DNA of 54,032 nt from Bin87 sp034420475 (GTDB lineage: Bacteria > Chloroflexota > Dehalococcoidia > Lucifugimonadales > UBA3495): assembly GCA_034420475.1 (NCBI GenBank), contig DAOULH010000028.1:1-54032 (forward strand). Reading direction: 5' to 3'. Below the pieces are notes generated by a model. It saw only the letters and a program-made list of their open reading frames with translations. It was not told the origin of the DNA and ran no database searches. Numbering within the stretch: position 1 is the first letter of the stretch; each line of letters begins with the position of its first letter. This document shows, one piece after another, positions 1-7,521 of this stretch. The position numbers were made by a program, and so were the translations under genes.

Positions 1-2199
1 GACCCCATAATTCTGCGCGATTTCCTGCGTGCCATCGACCGCTTTGACACCACCGATACCGAGAAAATCGGCGACGCCTACGAAATGCTGCTGCAAGACC
101 TCGGCGCCCAGGCATCGGCGGGGCAGTTCCGCACCCCGCGCCATATCATCGACTTCATCGTCGCCATCATCGACCCGCAGAAGCACGAGACCATCCTGGA
201 CCCGGCCTGCGGCACCGGCGGGTTCCTCGCCTCTGCCTGGGAGCACGTCAACCGGGCCGACCGCATCTCTGCCGCCGACCGTCTCTCTGCCGCCGACCGT
301 CTCTCTGCCGCCGACAAGGGGAACCTGGCCCGCAACCTGGTGGGCTACGACATCTCCCCCACCATGGAGATGCTGTCCACCGTCAACCTCTTCCTGCACC
401 ACCGGCAGCAGCCCAGCGTCAGCGTGTACGACACCCTGACCAGCGAAGAACGCTGGAACGACCACTACGACGTCATCCTCGCCAACCCCCCGTTCATGTC
501 GCCCAAAGGCGGCATCCGACCTCATGGCCGCTTTTTCAGCAGAAGCAAACGCTCCGAAGTGTTGTTTGTGGATTACATCATGGGGCACCTGAACGATAGC
601 GGCCGGGCCGGCGTCATCGTGCCCGAGGGCGTCATCTTCCAGAGCCAGCGCGCCCACACCCAACTGCGCCGCCTGCTGGTGGAGACGGCGCTGGTGGCCG
701 TCATCTCCCTGCCCGGCGGCGTGTTCCAGCCCTACAGCGGCGTCAAGACGTCCATCCTGATACTGGACAAAGCGCTGGCGCGCCACGCCGACGGCATCGC
801 ATTCTTCAAGGTGGAGAACGACGGCTACGACCTGGGCGCCCAGCGCCGCCCCATCGCCCAAAACGACCTGCCCGCCGTGTCCGGCGAACTCACCGAGTAC
901 CTGCGCCGGCTGCGGGCCGGCGAAACGCTGGACGACTTTGCGCCGCAGACGGGCCTCTTGGCGACGAAAGAGCGGATCGCCGAGGACGGCGAGTACAACC
1001 TGAGCGGGGAGCGGTATCAAAATTCCACCATCAGTAACTCAGAATTCCGCATGGTGCCTTTAGGTCAAATAGCCGAACTGATCAGGGGGATCACGTTTCG
1101 CAAAGGGGATCAACTCGAAAGCGAAACTGCTGATTCCCTGCGGGTGGCAACGACAAGGGCAGCTCAAGAGTCTGGGATTGTAGAGGAAGACCTGTACCAC
1201 ATTCCTATGAAATTGCTGAAAGACGGCAAAAAGACGCTACGGCCCGGCGATATTTTGATTTCGACTGCCAACAGCCTTAATCTATTGGGTAGGACTACCC
1301 ACGTTCAAAGCGTCGCCCGTCCCACTTCATTTGGCGCCTTTATGTCCTTGATACGTCCCAACAAGGAAGTGTTGGACACATACCTGCTACATTGTCTTCG
1401 TACGGATCTTGCCACCGAGTTTTTCAGGACGAACGCCAATACCACGACAAACATCTCGAATCTCAATTTAGGCACGCTCGCTAAGTTCGAAATCCCTCTA
1501 CCGCCGCTGGATGTGCAGCGCGAACTCGTGGCCGAGATTGAGGGCTACCAGGGGGTGATTGACGGGGCGCGGGCGGTGGTTGACAACTGGCGGCCGCGGA
1601 TTCCGGTTGACCCTGAGTGGCCGCTGGTAGAGCTGAAGTCCGCCTGTGTAGTGAACCCCAAAAAGTCAGAAGTAACCGGAATAGATGACCATGCCTTGGT
1701 TTCTTTTGTGCCTATGGCCGATATGGGCGAAAATGCCATGTACTTTGCAACAAAGGACAGCAAACGTTTGGGGGACGTTGGTGCCAGCTATACGTACTTC
1801 AAAGACGATGATGTTCTCATTGCGAAAGTTACGCCGTGCTTTGAGAATGGCAAGGCTGGTATCGCTAAAGATCTGTGCAACGGGATCGGCTTTGGTTCCA
1901 GCGAGTTTTACGTGCTGCGACCCACAGAGCGTGTACTATCCCAATGGATTTATTTGTGCGTGGCGACGCCAAGGTTCAGGGCATGGGCAACGCCACAAAT
2001 GACTGGGACGGGTGGACTGCAACGCGTACCCAGAAGAGTGATAGAAAACTACAAGATTCCTGTCCCGCCGCTCGCCACTCAGCAAGCCATCGTCGCTGAG
2101 ATTGAGGCGGAGCGGGCGTTGGTGTCGGCCAACCGTGAGTTGATGGAACGCATGGAACGTCGCATCGCAGCGGCGGTGGGGCGGGTGTGGGGTGGTTAG
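1..2199 (+). CDS. Type I restriction-modification methylase/specificity fusion (HsdM-HsdS), 5' truncated by the window
   Basis: The reading frame is open from base 1, so the true N-terminus lies outside the window; 732 residues are visible. The first ~330 form an N6-adenine methylase domain: AGQFRTP entry motif, SAM-binding DPACGTGGF at about residue 67, catalytic NPPF at about 162. The rest is specificity-subunit-like, with two target-recognition regions starting near residues 351 (MVPLGQIAEL) and 540 (WPLVELKSAC), each ending in the HsdS pattern (I)P(L/V)PPL..Q..(L/I)VAEIE plus a helical spacer. M and S are normally separate, so this single chain with two recognition domains would methylate a bipartite site. 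No HsdR is visible. The recognition part is less GC-rich than the methylase part, as is common for exchanged TRDs. The stop overlaps the stop of the convergent gene. Confidence 0.9.
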   Translation, partial: DPIILRDFLRAIDRFDTTDTEKIGDAYEMLLQDLGAQASAGQFRTPRHIIDFIVAIIDPQKHETILDPACGTGGFLASAWEHVNRADRISAADRLSAADRLSAADKGNLARNLVGYDISPTMEMLSTVNLFLHHRQQPSVSVYDTLTSEERWNDHYDVILANPPFMSPKGGIRPHGRFFSRSKRSEVLFVDYIMGHLNDSGRAGVIVPEGVIFQSQRAHTQLRRLLVETALVAVISLPGGVFQPYSGVKTSILILDKALARHADGIAFFKVENDGYDLGAQRRPIAQNDLPAVSGELTEYLRRLRAGETLDDFAPQTGLLATKERIAEDGEYNLSGERYQNSTISNSEFRMVPLGQIAELIRGITFRKGDQLESETADSLRVATTRAAQESGIVEEDLYHIPMKLLKDGKKTLRPGDILISTANSLNLLGRTTHVQSVARPTSFGAFMSLIRPNKEVLDTYLLHCLRTDLATEFFRTNANTTTNISNLNLGTLAKFEIPLPPLDVQRELVAEIEGYQGVIDGARAVVDNWRPRIPVDPEWPLVELKSACVVNPKKSEVTGIDDHALVSFVPMADMGENAMYFATKDSKRLGDVGASYTYFKDDDVLIAKVTPCFENGKAGIAKDLCNGIGFGSSEFYVLRPTERVLSQWIYLCVATPRFRAWATPQMTGTGGLQRVPRRVIENYKIPVPPLATQQAIVAEIEAERALVSANRELMERMERRIAAAVGRVWGG
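256..315 (+). repeat. In-frame 18-bp tandem repeat inside the methylase domain
   Basis: Three full copies and a partial fourth of an 18-bp unit (256-273, 274-291, 292-309, partial from 310). Copies two and three are identical; copy one differs in the middle. Each encodes ADR(L/I)SA. The repeat lies between SAM motif I and the next conserved strand, where a loop is expected. The unit is a multiple of three, so copy-number change would alter loop length without breaking the frame. Confidence 0.9.
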
Positions 2200-2732
2200 G
2201 CATTGCGGTTTGCCAGGCTGACTTTACGTAGTCTTTGCGAGCCGAGGGGAGACGCGCTCAGGTACAGCCTGCTTCTAGCCTTGGTCTTTTTCCCGCGCTT
2301 GACTGCCATTATTTTCAACTTGAACATCCGGTCTCGCTGAGGGTTGATAGTCATACCACGCTTTTCAACGGCGAAACGCGCAGATATACCCCTTTTACCC
2401 TGTTGCGCGCGCATCCGGTCGTTAGCCGCCGTCAGCACGTCGTGCAGTTCCACGGCAATGTCAGGGTGTGGGTTGTTGGCCAGCGCTTTTTCTGCCAATT
2501 GAGCCGCTTGCTTCGGGCGGTTGCAGTCCATGGCTAGCCAGCCGGCGCTGCGATGCAGGATGTCCCAAGCCAACCCCGACTGTTCCGGCAGTCCGTCGAT
2601 GGCAGCCAGCTCAAAGTCCAGGGCCTGCTCATAGTAAGGCAACGCGCCTTCTCGGTCGCGGCTCGCCCGCTTTTTGTTCCCTAGATCGGTAAATTCCATA
2701 GCCAGATTGTGGCAATCTCTGACGGAGCTCAT
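2196..2732 (-). CDS. TPR-like hypothetical protein
   Basis: 178 residues. The N-terminal 110 or so read as helical tetratricopeptide-like repeats (DREGALPYYEQALDFE, and a second arm around PKQAAQLAEKALANNP). The C-terminal third is very basic (RGKKTKARSR) and could contact nucleic acid. The start overlaps the stop of the upstream gene by 4 bp (ATGA), so the two are probably translationally coupled and their products may interact. The 3' end overlaps the end of the convergent HsdM-HsdS gene by 4 bp. Specific function not recognised. Confidence 0.7.
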   Translation of the reverse strand: MSSVRDCHNLAMEFTDLGNKKRASRDREGALPYYEQALDFELAAIDGLPEQSGLAWDILHRSAGWLAMDCNRPKQAAQLAEKALANNPHPDIAVELHDVLTAANDRMRAQQGKRGISARFAVEKRGMTINPQRDRMFKLKIMAVKRGKKTKARSRLYLSASPLGSQRLRKVSLANRNA

Positions 2733-3310
2733 TTCTCTTTAACCACTGCCAGTGGCCTCCCAAATTCAATGACGATTGCGTGAGCCGGAATGCCCAAATG
2801 ATCGGAACGGCCCATTTGTTCCAGCTTCTCATTAACCCTTTGATTGACGGTGTAATCGTCGCCGTCTCTAATGCCGGATACTTCAGCCCTGGCTCTCACG
2901 GCAATGCTGTCGTCCTCAAGAAAAATAGCCAGATCATCGGTTATTCTGCGTTCAATATCAGACATATCGATTATATCGTAATCTCCCAGCCAGTAATCGA
3001 AGCCGGTGCCTTTCCATGAACGCAATACAACCAGAAAACCTATTTCCCGGATTGCCAGCAGAGCCGCTATGCCGGCAGCCCCGTGTTCGGTGGCTTCGGT
3101 GTCATCGCTCCATGTGCGTCGGGCGTGTGCGGTCGCCGGCGTCCAAGCCAACCGATAGCTGTTGCTAACGCTGCCCCGCACGGCGAGCATGACGCCTTGG
3201 GCATGACCTCGTTCCTCCAGGCACACGGCTCCCGCTTGGGCCAACTCAGCGCCTTTCTCAGCGGTAATGCCCGGGTGATCTCCGGCGGCCAGTTCGTTCA
3301 GGTCCAGCAT
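2729..3310 (-). CDS. Conserved-looking hypothetical protein (GFDYWLG motif)
   Basis: 193 residues, no signal peptide or membrane segment. Shows GTGFDYWLGDYD near residue 100 followed by a strand-rich part with RAEVSGI and a C-terminal AIVIEFGRP. This reads as an alpha/beta cytosolic protein; I do not recognise the family with certainty. It is the first gene of a two-gene operon with the TPR-like gene. Position beside a restriction system suggests an accessory role, but no function can be assigned. Confidence 0.65.
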   Translation of the reverse strand: MLDLNELAAGDHPGITAEKGAELAQAGAVCLEERGHAQGVMLAVRGSVSNSYRLAWTPATAHARRTWSDDTEATEHGAAGIAALLAIREIGFLVVLRSWKGTGFDYWLGDYDIIDMSDIERRITDDLAIFLEDDSIAVRARAEVSGIRDGDDYTVNQRVNEKLEQMGRSDHLGIPAHAIVIEFGRPLAVVKEK

Positions 3311-3368
3311 TAGCCCGTTTCCGATGCGGCCCGGTCATGCGACCTGCGCCGTTGTCCAGCAGGCGCGG

Positions 3369-3396
3369 ATTATACGGGGCCTCAGCAAAATAGCAA
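3369..3396 (-). promoter_or_regulatory. Putative sigma70-type promoter for the 3310-2196 operon
   Basis: On the minus strand TTGCTA (3396-3391) is followed after 16 bp by a perfect TATAAT (3374-3369), about 60 bp upstream of the first start codon. Pattern match only. Confidence 0.5.
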
Positions 3397-3457
3397 TCTC
3401 CCGCGTTTCTGAGGAGCTATGCTATCATTCCCGGCGTCGGCGGCGAAGGAGAGGACG

Positions 3458-3913
3458 ATGAAAGATCCCAACGTGTACCCGCCCGGCCTGGACGCCGAAA
3501 AGGTGCGGGAAATCATCGCTCACTACGATTCCCTTACCCAAGAGGAATGGGTTGCCCACGACGAATACGCTTACGAAAATCCCTATACCGTGGACGTTCT
3601 GGTGCCCAAAGCACTGCTCCCCACCGTCCGGGAACTGGTTGCGCGCCACGAGGCCGCCCATCCCGAGGAAACGGCAGCGATTCAGGGCTGGCTGAATCGG
3701 AAGTCGGACGGGCCGGGCAACTTCCCGCCCGGTTGGGACGCTGAGCGCGTCCACTGCCTCATCGCCGCGGCGCTGGCCGAAGAGGAGGAGCTGGGCGAAG
3801 ACGCCGCCGAGTTCAAACCCGACGGCCAGACACTGATGTTGATTCCCGCTGGGTCGGCGCCGGCTGTGGCGGCGTTGCTCGCGGGCAACGGCGCGCCAAC
3901 GGCGGCGGACTAA
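3458..3913 (+). CDS. Hypothetical protein made of two copies of one ~58-residue domain
   Basis: 151 residues from ATG 3458, chosen over an in-frame start at 3419 because GGAGAGG lies just upstream. Residues 6-64 and 88-142 align with each other: both begin (V/N)(Y/F)PPG.DAE(K/R)V, continue with an acidic helix, a short strand with hydrophobic-P (VDVLVPKA / LMLIPAGS), then a helix with (T/A)V..L(V/L)A. The first copy resembles small acidic proteins often found beside toxins, but no toxin-like partner is adjacent. The second copy has drifted (AALAEEEELGEDAAE), suggesting an old internal duplication. Function unknown. Confidence 0.7.
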   Translation: MKDPNVYPPGLDAEKVREIIAHYDSLTQEEWVAHDEYAYENPYTVDVLVPKALLPTVRELVARHEAAHPEETAAIQGWLNRKSDGPGNFPPGWDAERVHCLIAAALAEEEELGEDAAEFKPDGQTLMLIPAGSAPAVAALLAGNGAPTAAD

Positions 3914-3983
3914 GTTAGGGCTGCCCCCCGGCTGCGCCGCCGGCGAAGACCGTCGAATACACCGGGTTCGCAGCCGTAGCATC

Positions 3984-4119
3984 CCGCCCTCGCCACTCAG
4001 CAGGCCATCGCGCAGCGAAGCTAGATGCGGAGCGGGCGCCGGTGTCGGCCAACCGGGAGTTGGCGGTGCGGATGGAACGACGCATCGCGGGGGCGATAGG
4101 GCGGGTGTGGGAAGGGTGA
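3984..4119 (+). pseudogene. Decayed copy of the 3' end of hsdS
   Basis: This stretch closely follows the last ~120 bp of the HsdM-HsdS gene (about 2075-2195), including the LATQQA-like start, ERA..VSANREL and the RMERRIA.A.GRVW ending. A frameshift near 4010-4020 separates the two halves. No start codon or upstream domain remains, so it is a non-functional fragment. Between original and copy lie the 3310-2196 operon and the duplicated-domain gene. Confidence 0.75.
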
Positions 4120-4201
4120 GCCGGCTGTGCCCAAGCCAAACCCGGCAGAGTGGTGGCGCCCACGGTAAAGTGCATTGGCAGTCGCGCACAGGTACAACGC
4201 C

Positions 4202-5080
4202 ATGAACCAAAGAGAACCGGACCAGCACGCCATCAACATCGCCAGGGCGGTGCAACGAGCCGTCCGTCCCAACACCGTGATCCTGCACGGCTCCCGGGCC
4301 AGAGGAGACCATGCCGCGGACTCCGACCTGGACCTGCTCATCATTGCCGCGCCGGGAAACAACTTTGACGGCTCCCCGGGAAAAGCCGCCGCCCAGTACA
4401 TGAGCGAAAACCCGCCCACGCTGGACCTGGATGTCGTGTCAATGACAATGGACGACTTCGGGAAACTCCGCAAAGCAAAGCAACACATCGCCGGCCAAGC
4501 CGACCATTGGGGGATCTACATGAGCGGGGAGAGGCTCGACTACCGTAGCGACGGCGAGGACGCCTACCCCGATCACTGGCCGGCCACCCGCCAGCGACTG
4601 GAAAACGCCGCCGAGTGGCAAAAACAGTACAACGACATGGTGGACGGGGACGACTGGAATCAAAAGCTGATGGGTTTCTCTGCCCAGCAGGGTGTGGAAA
4701 ACGCTCTGCGGGGCATCCTGTCGGCGTACAACGACCCGTCAATCTTCCGCCACGACCTGAACCGCATCTGGGAACATTACGTTGAGCGTTACCACGACGG
4801 GACTGACCCGGGTGACGCTGAGCTCTACCGAGCGGTACAGGATCTCCTCAACCACACCACGTACCCTGACTTCGACTCGGGCACCGGTTACTCAAACTGG
4901 TTGACCAGGTACGCCACCGAGTATCGCTACAACCGAGCGCCACGCCCCATGGATCGCAACGAGAAACTGGAACTGCAAGCACTGGTCAACAACGCCATGA
5001 ACCGGCTGACGGTAAGAACCTACCAAGTCAGCGGCACCTCTGAGGAGGACGTGTTTCCAGGCGGCAAGCCGTGGGAATAG
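4202..5080 (+). CDS. MNT-type nucleotidyltransferase fused to a HEPN-like domain
   Basis: 292 residues from ATG 4202 (a TTG nine codons upstream is possible). The N-terminal domain has an intact minimal nucleotidyltransferase core: GSRARG at residues 30-35, SDLDL with both catalytic aspartates (D42, D44), and a third aspartate in LDLDVV. The C-terminal ~150 residues are helical, with QGVENALRGILSAY and a segment holding R and H (RHDLNRIWEH) typical of HEPN domains. In MntA/HepT pairs these activities are on two proteins; here they are fused, suggesting a self-contained toxin-antitoxin-like unit or an RNA/protein nucleotidylating enzyme. Confidence 0.75.
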   Translation: MNQREPDQHAINIARAVQRAVRPNTVILHGSRARGDHAADSDLDLLIIAAPGNNFDGSPGKAAAQYMSENPPTLDLDVVSMTMDDFGKLRKAKQHIAGQADHWGIYMSGERLDYRSDGEDAYPDHWPATRQRLENAAEWQKQYNDMVDGDDWNQKLMGFSAQQGVENALRGILSAYNDPSIFRHDLNRIWEHYVERYHDGTDPGDAELYRAVQDLLNHTTYPDFDSGTGYSNWLTRYATEYRYNRAPRPMDRNEKLELQALVNNAMNRLTVRTYQVSGTSEEDVFPGGKPWE

Positions 5081-5083
5081 ATG

Positions 5084-5089
5084 TATAAT
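5084..5089 (+). promoter_or_regulatory. Putative -10 element (TATAAT) before the flavin reductase
   Basis: A perfect TATAAT lies just after the nucleotidyltransferase stop and 50 bp before the next start codon. No convincing -35 is present, so this is weak evidence. Confidence 0.3.
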
Positions 5090-5139
5090 CGGCGAAATCC
5101 CCGTCCATCCGTGCCAAAACCAACCAGGAGCCGTCCCCA

Positions 5140-5799
5140 ATGCTCATCGACCCCAAGACCTTTGATCGCTTCAACATGATCCTCACCGGCGTCGTCGTGC
5201 CGCGACCCATCGCCTTCGTGTCCACCGTCTCCACTGATGGCGTGGTGAACCTGGCGCCCTTCAGCTTCTTCAACGCCATGGCCTACAACCCGCCCACGGT
5301 GATTTTCTCCTCGTCCCGCCGCGCTCCCGGTTGGCAGGACAAGCGCAAGGACACGCTGACCAACATCGAAGAGACCGGCGAGTACGTGGTCAACGTGGTG
5401 GTGGACGACATCGCCGCCGCCATGAACGCCACCGCCGCCGAGTATCCCAGCGATGTATCGGAGTTCGACGTCGCCGGCCTGACCGAGGCGCCCAGCGAAC
5501 TCGTGAAAGCGCCCCGGGTGTTGGAGTCTCCGGTGAACATGGAGTGCCGGCTGGTGCAGGTGGTGAACATCGGTGAGCAACCCCACGCCCACGGCATCGT
5601 CATCGGCGAAATCGTGCGCATGCACATCAGCGACGAGGTGCTCTACGATGGACCTAACGGCCTGCGGATCGACCACGCCGCGCTCAAGCCCACGGGCCGC
5701 CTGGCCGGCAACATGTACTGCCATACCGACGACGTGTTCGAGCTGGTCCGCCCGACCTACACCGAACAGGACGAAGGCGCCGGCCGCGCCGCCGATTAG
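5140..5799 (+). CDS. Flavin reductase-like protein (FMN-binding split barrel)
   Basis: 219 residues, the usual size for the flavin reductase/DIM6-NTAB family. N-terminal PRPIAFVSTVSTDGVVNLAPFSFFNAM is the characteristic FMN-binding strand and loop; later GLTEAPSELVKAPRV and the ECRLVQVV strand also match. Such proteins reduce FMN with NAD(P)H or use bound flavin as an oxidoreductase. It could supply reduced flavin to the luciferase-like enzymes encoded elsewhere in this window (inference). AGGAG precedes the ATG. A glutaredoxin gene follows 27 bp downstream, probably co-transcribed. Confidence 0.85.
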   Translation: MLIDPKTFDRFNMILTGVVVPRPIAFVSTVSTDGVVNLAPFSFFNAMAYNPPTVIFSSSRRAPGWQDKRKDTLTNIEETGEYVVNVVVDDIAAAMNATAAEYPSDVSEFDVAGLTEAPSELVKAPRVLESPVNMECRLVQVVNIGEQPHAHGIVIGEIVRMHISDEVLYDGPNGLRIDHAALKPTGRLAGNMYCHTDDVFELVRPTYTEQDEGAGRAAD

Positions 5800-5826
5800 C
5801 CGCCGCCAACGCATGGAGGCAACCCC

Positions 5827-6078
5827 ATGACTACCGCCGAACCCGAAATCAAGCTCTACGGCGCCGAGTGGTGCCCCGATTGCCACCGCTCCCGGAATTA
5901 CCTGGACAGCCGTTCCGTGGCCTACGAGTACATCAACGTCGATGGCGACGACGACGCGCAGGCTTACGTGAAGCAGGTCAACGACAACCGACTGATCATC
6001 CCGACCATCGTTTTCCCGGACGGGTCGGTGCTGGTGGAGCCGTCCAACGCCGAACTGGCCCGCAAGCTCCGGGACTGA
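5827..6078 (+). CDS. Glutaredoxin-like protein (mycoredoxin type)
   Basis: 83 residues forming a complete thioredoxin fold. Active site CPDC at residues 16-19 after the strand IKLYGAEW, cis-proline segment IIPTIVF, and C-terminal LVEPSNAELARKL. It would carry out dithiol-disulfide exchange in the cytosol. The CPDC site and short length resemble mycoredoxins and NrdH-like proteins. It follows the flavin reductase in the same direction and ends 12 bp before a convergent VOC gene. Confidence 0.88.
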   Translation: MTTAEPEIKLYGAEWCPDCHRSRNYLDSRSVAYEYINVDGDDDAQAYVKQVNDNRLIIPTIVFPDGSVLVEPSNAELARKLRD

Positions 6079-6090
6079 CCGCCCGAGCCG

Positions 6091-6456
6091 TTAATCGGGG
6101 AACTGCAAGAGTTGGAGAACGTTCCCGTCGGGATCGCTGAAGGTGGCAACCCACCCGCCCCAGTGCTCCCGCTCGGGGACACGGAGGAACGGCACCCCGG
6201 CGGCAGCCAGCCGCGCGTGCTCGGCGTGAATGTCGTCGACGCCCAGGTGCGGCATAACACGCAGGGGATCCTTAGCCTCGCCGCTTACCGACCCGTGCCG
6301 GCCCACGTTGAACCGGATATCGCCCAGTTCAAAGGCGGCAAACCCCTCGTCCTCGTGGAAGGAATGCAGGGGAAACCGGAGGACGTCACGGTAGAACCGC
6401 AGCATCCGGTCCAGGTCGTCGGTCCACAGGGTTATGCCGACAACGCCGGTAATCAT
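6091..6456 (-). CDS. VOC-family (glyoxalase/dioxygenase fold) protein
   Basis: 121 residues with one pair of beta-alpha-beta-beta-beta modules: GITLWTDDLDRMLRFYRDVL at the start and ATFSDPDGNVLQLLQF at the end. A metal-ligand glutamate usual in glyoxalase I is not evident at the C-terminal strand (LLQF), so substrate and metal use are unclear. It lies 11 bp after the Fur-type regulator and is probably in its operon, perhaps as part of an oxidative or metal stress response. Confidence 0.85.
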   Translation of the reverse strand: MITGVVGITLWTDDLDRMLRFYRDVLRFPLHSFHEDEGFAAFELGDIRFNVGRHGSVSGEAKDPLRVMPHLGVDDIHAEHARLAAAGVPFLRVPEREHWGGWVATFSDPDGNVLQLLQFPD

Positions 6457-6467
6457 GGGAACGCCGG

Positions 6468-6917
6468 CTAGCTGGAGGCGGAGTTGGCCGGCTCGTCAGA
6501 GGGCAGGCACGAACGGCACCAGCCGTGGAAATCAACCCGCTGCCACATGACCTGGAACCGGGTCTCGGTGGAAACCTGGTCGCGCAGCCGGATGATGATG
6601 TCGCTGCTGTCGTCGGCGTCGGCGATGTTCCCGCAACCGATGCAGACCAGGTTCACGTGCGGCGAGACGTTGCTCTCGTACCGGGACTGCTTGGCAAAGG
6701 GCAGTTCCTGGATCAGACCGCTCTTGGAAAGCACGCCCAGGGTGGAGTAAACGGTGGCCAGCGTCATGGAAGGAAAGTGCTGCTGGACGCGCTCGTGGAT
6801 CTGCTGCACCGTGGGATGGTCGGTGGAGTTGAGCACGGCCTCAGCGATGGCCAGGCGCTGCGGCGTGACCCGCACGCCCCCCTGACGAAGCTGCTGCACA
6901 ACGGCGCTTTGTATCAT
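6468..6917 (-). CDS. Fur/PerR-family metalloregulator
   Basis: 149 residues from ATG 6917, preferred over a longer frame from 7010 because GGGAGGGG lies upstream and a promoter sits between. N-terminal winged helix (GVRVTPQRLAIAEAV, TLATVYSTLGVLSKSGLI) followed by the dimerisation domain with the zinc site CIGC (92-95) and CRSC (134-137), plus H87 in SPHVNLVC. The short N-terminus and RVTPQR look more like PerR than Fur. It likely senses iron or peroxide and controls itself and the VOC gene; no operator was identified. Confidence 0.9.
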   Translation of the reverse strand: MIQSAVVQQLRQGGVRVTPQRLAIAEAVLNSTDHPTVQQIHERVQQHFPSMTLATVYSTLGVLSKSGLIQELPFAKQSRYESNVSPHVNLVCIGCGNIADADDSSDIIIRLRDQVSTETRFQVMWQRVDFHGWCRSCLPSDEPANSASS

Positions 6918-6981
6918 CGGCCCCTCCCGATACTGCGCCCGTCGCCTTCCGCAAAAACCGCTCCGGCAGCATCTCGCGGAA

Positions 6982-7010
6982 AGTATAGCATTCACGATTT
7001 TTGGCGGCAA
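6982..7010 (-). promoter_or_regulatory. Putative promoter of the Fur-type regulator
   Basis: Minus strand: TTGCCG (7010-7005), 17-bp spacer, TATACT (6987-6982), about 65 bp upstream of the chosen ATG. Spacing is ideal for the housekeeping sigma factor. Confidence 0.6.
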
Positions 7011-7061
7011 ACGGGCTGATCCTCAGTGCGCAGTGGGGGCATCCGGTGGTCTGACGGTCTA

Positions 7062-7304
7062 ATGGCTGTCAAAGGGTGGTTTTTGCAGAAGAGGCGATGC
7101 TATGGAAAAGCTGAAAGAGATGGCCGCTTTGGGCGTTTTGTCGTCCCGGTCGTTGTGCTCTCTCTCATCGTGATTCCCTGGGCTATTTTTGCGCCGGTGT
7201 CGTTCTGTGCCGGCATTGATCCCAACAACTCCGAGCTCATGGACGGCTGGGGCGGCGCATTTCTGCGCACTCTCTTTTTCCACTGTTCCTGGGTAGGCAA
7301 GTGA
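7062..7304 (+). CDS. Small single-pass membrane protein, hypothetical
   Basis: 80 residues from ATG 7062 (a GTG at 7026 is possible). One clear hydrophobic segment (FVVPVVVLSLIVIPWAIFA) follows a basic stretch, so the N-terminus is probably cytosolic. No ribosome site is obvious and no family is recognised. Its stop overlaps the GTG of the next tiny reading frame as GTGA, which supports translation. Confidence 0.4.
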   Translation: MAVKGWFLQKRRCYGKAERDGRFGRFVVPVVVLSLIVIPWAIFAPVSFCAGIDPNNSELMDGWGGAFLRTLFFHCSWVGK

Positions 7305-7411
7305 GCGACGCGGAGATACTCGCTGCAATCTGGGGAGCGGTTCTGTTAGCAGTAGCCGCAATTGGCCCTTACGTACTGTGCTTCGCATCTGGGCAAAAAG
7401 CGAGGACCTGA
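7301..7411 (+). CDS. Tiny membrane peptide (36 aa), hypothetical
   Basis: GTG start at 7301 overlapping the previous stop. The product is one hydrophobic helix (AAIWGAVLLAVAAIGPYVL) with a short basic tail (GQKART). Too short for homology judgement; supported only by the coupled start and hydrophobic pattern. Confidence 0.3.
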   Translation: MSDAEILAAIWGAVLLAVAAIGPYVLCFASGQKART

Positions 7412-7422
7412 TAACCGCCCTG

Positions 7423-7488
7423 ATGCATTCCTACCTGCCCTGGCTGGCGACGGTTCTGGTACTGCTGGGAACTTTTGGTGTAGGATGA
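7423..7488 (+). CDS. Tiny membrane peptide (21 aa), hypothetical
   Basis: ATG 7423 to TGA 7488 encodes a peptide that is almost one transmembrane helix (YLPWLATVLVLLGTFGVG). It follows the 36-aa frame by 11 bp and sits 33 bp before the thiolase start. It could be a real micro-protein or part of the thiolase leader. Confidence 0.2.
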   Translation: MHSYLPWLATVLVLLGTFGVG

Positions 7489-7521
7489 CGCACCGCAACC
7501 GCAAGTGAGGAGCAATTTCAA

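Noticed and set aside
2235..2537. Plus-strand frame inside the TPR-like gene
   Set aside because: The opposite frame has helical TPR-like repeats and a 4-bp coupled start; the plus frame has no ribosome site.
5020..5886. Long minus-strand open frames opposite real genes (also 3425-4312, 7672-8742, 15006-16163, 18178-19206, 45515-46312, 48425-49723)
   Set aside because: They lie antisense to genes with clear catalytic motifs, are Gly/His/Val-rich low-complexity translations and arise from high GC content.
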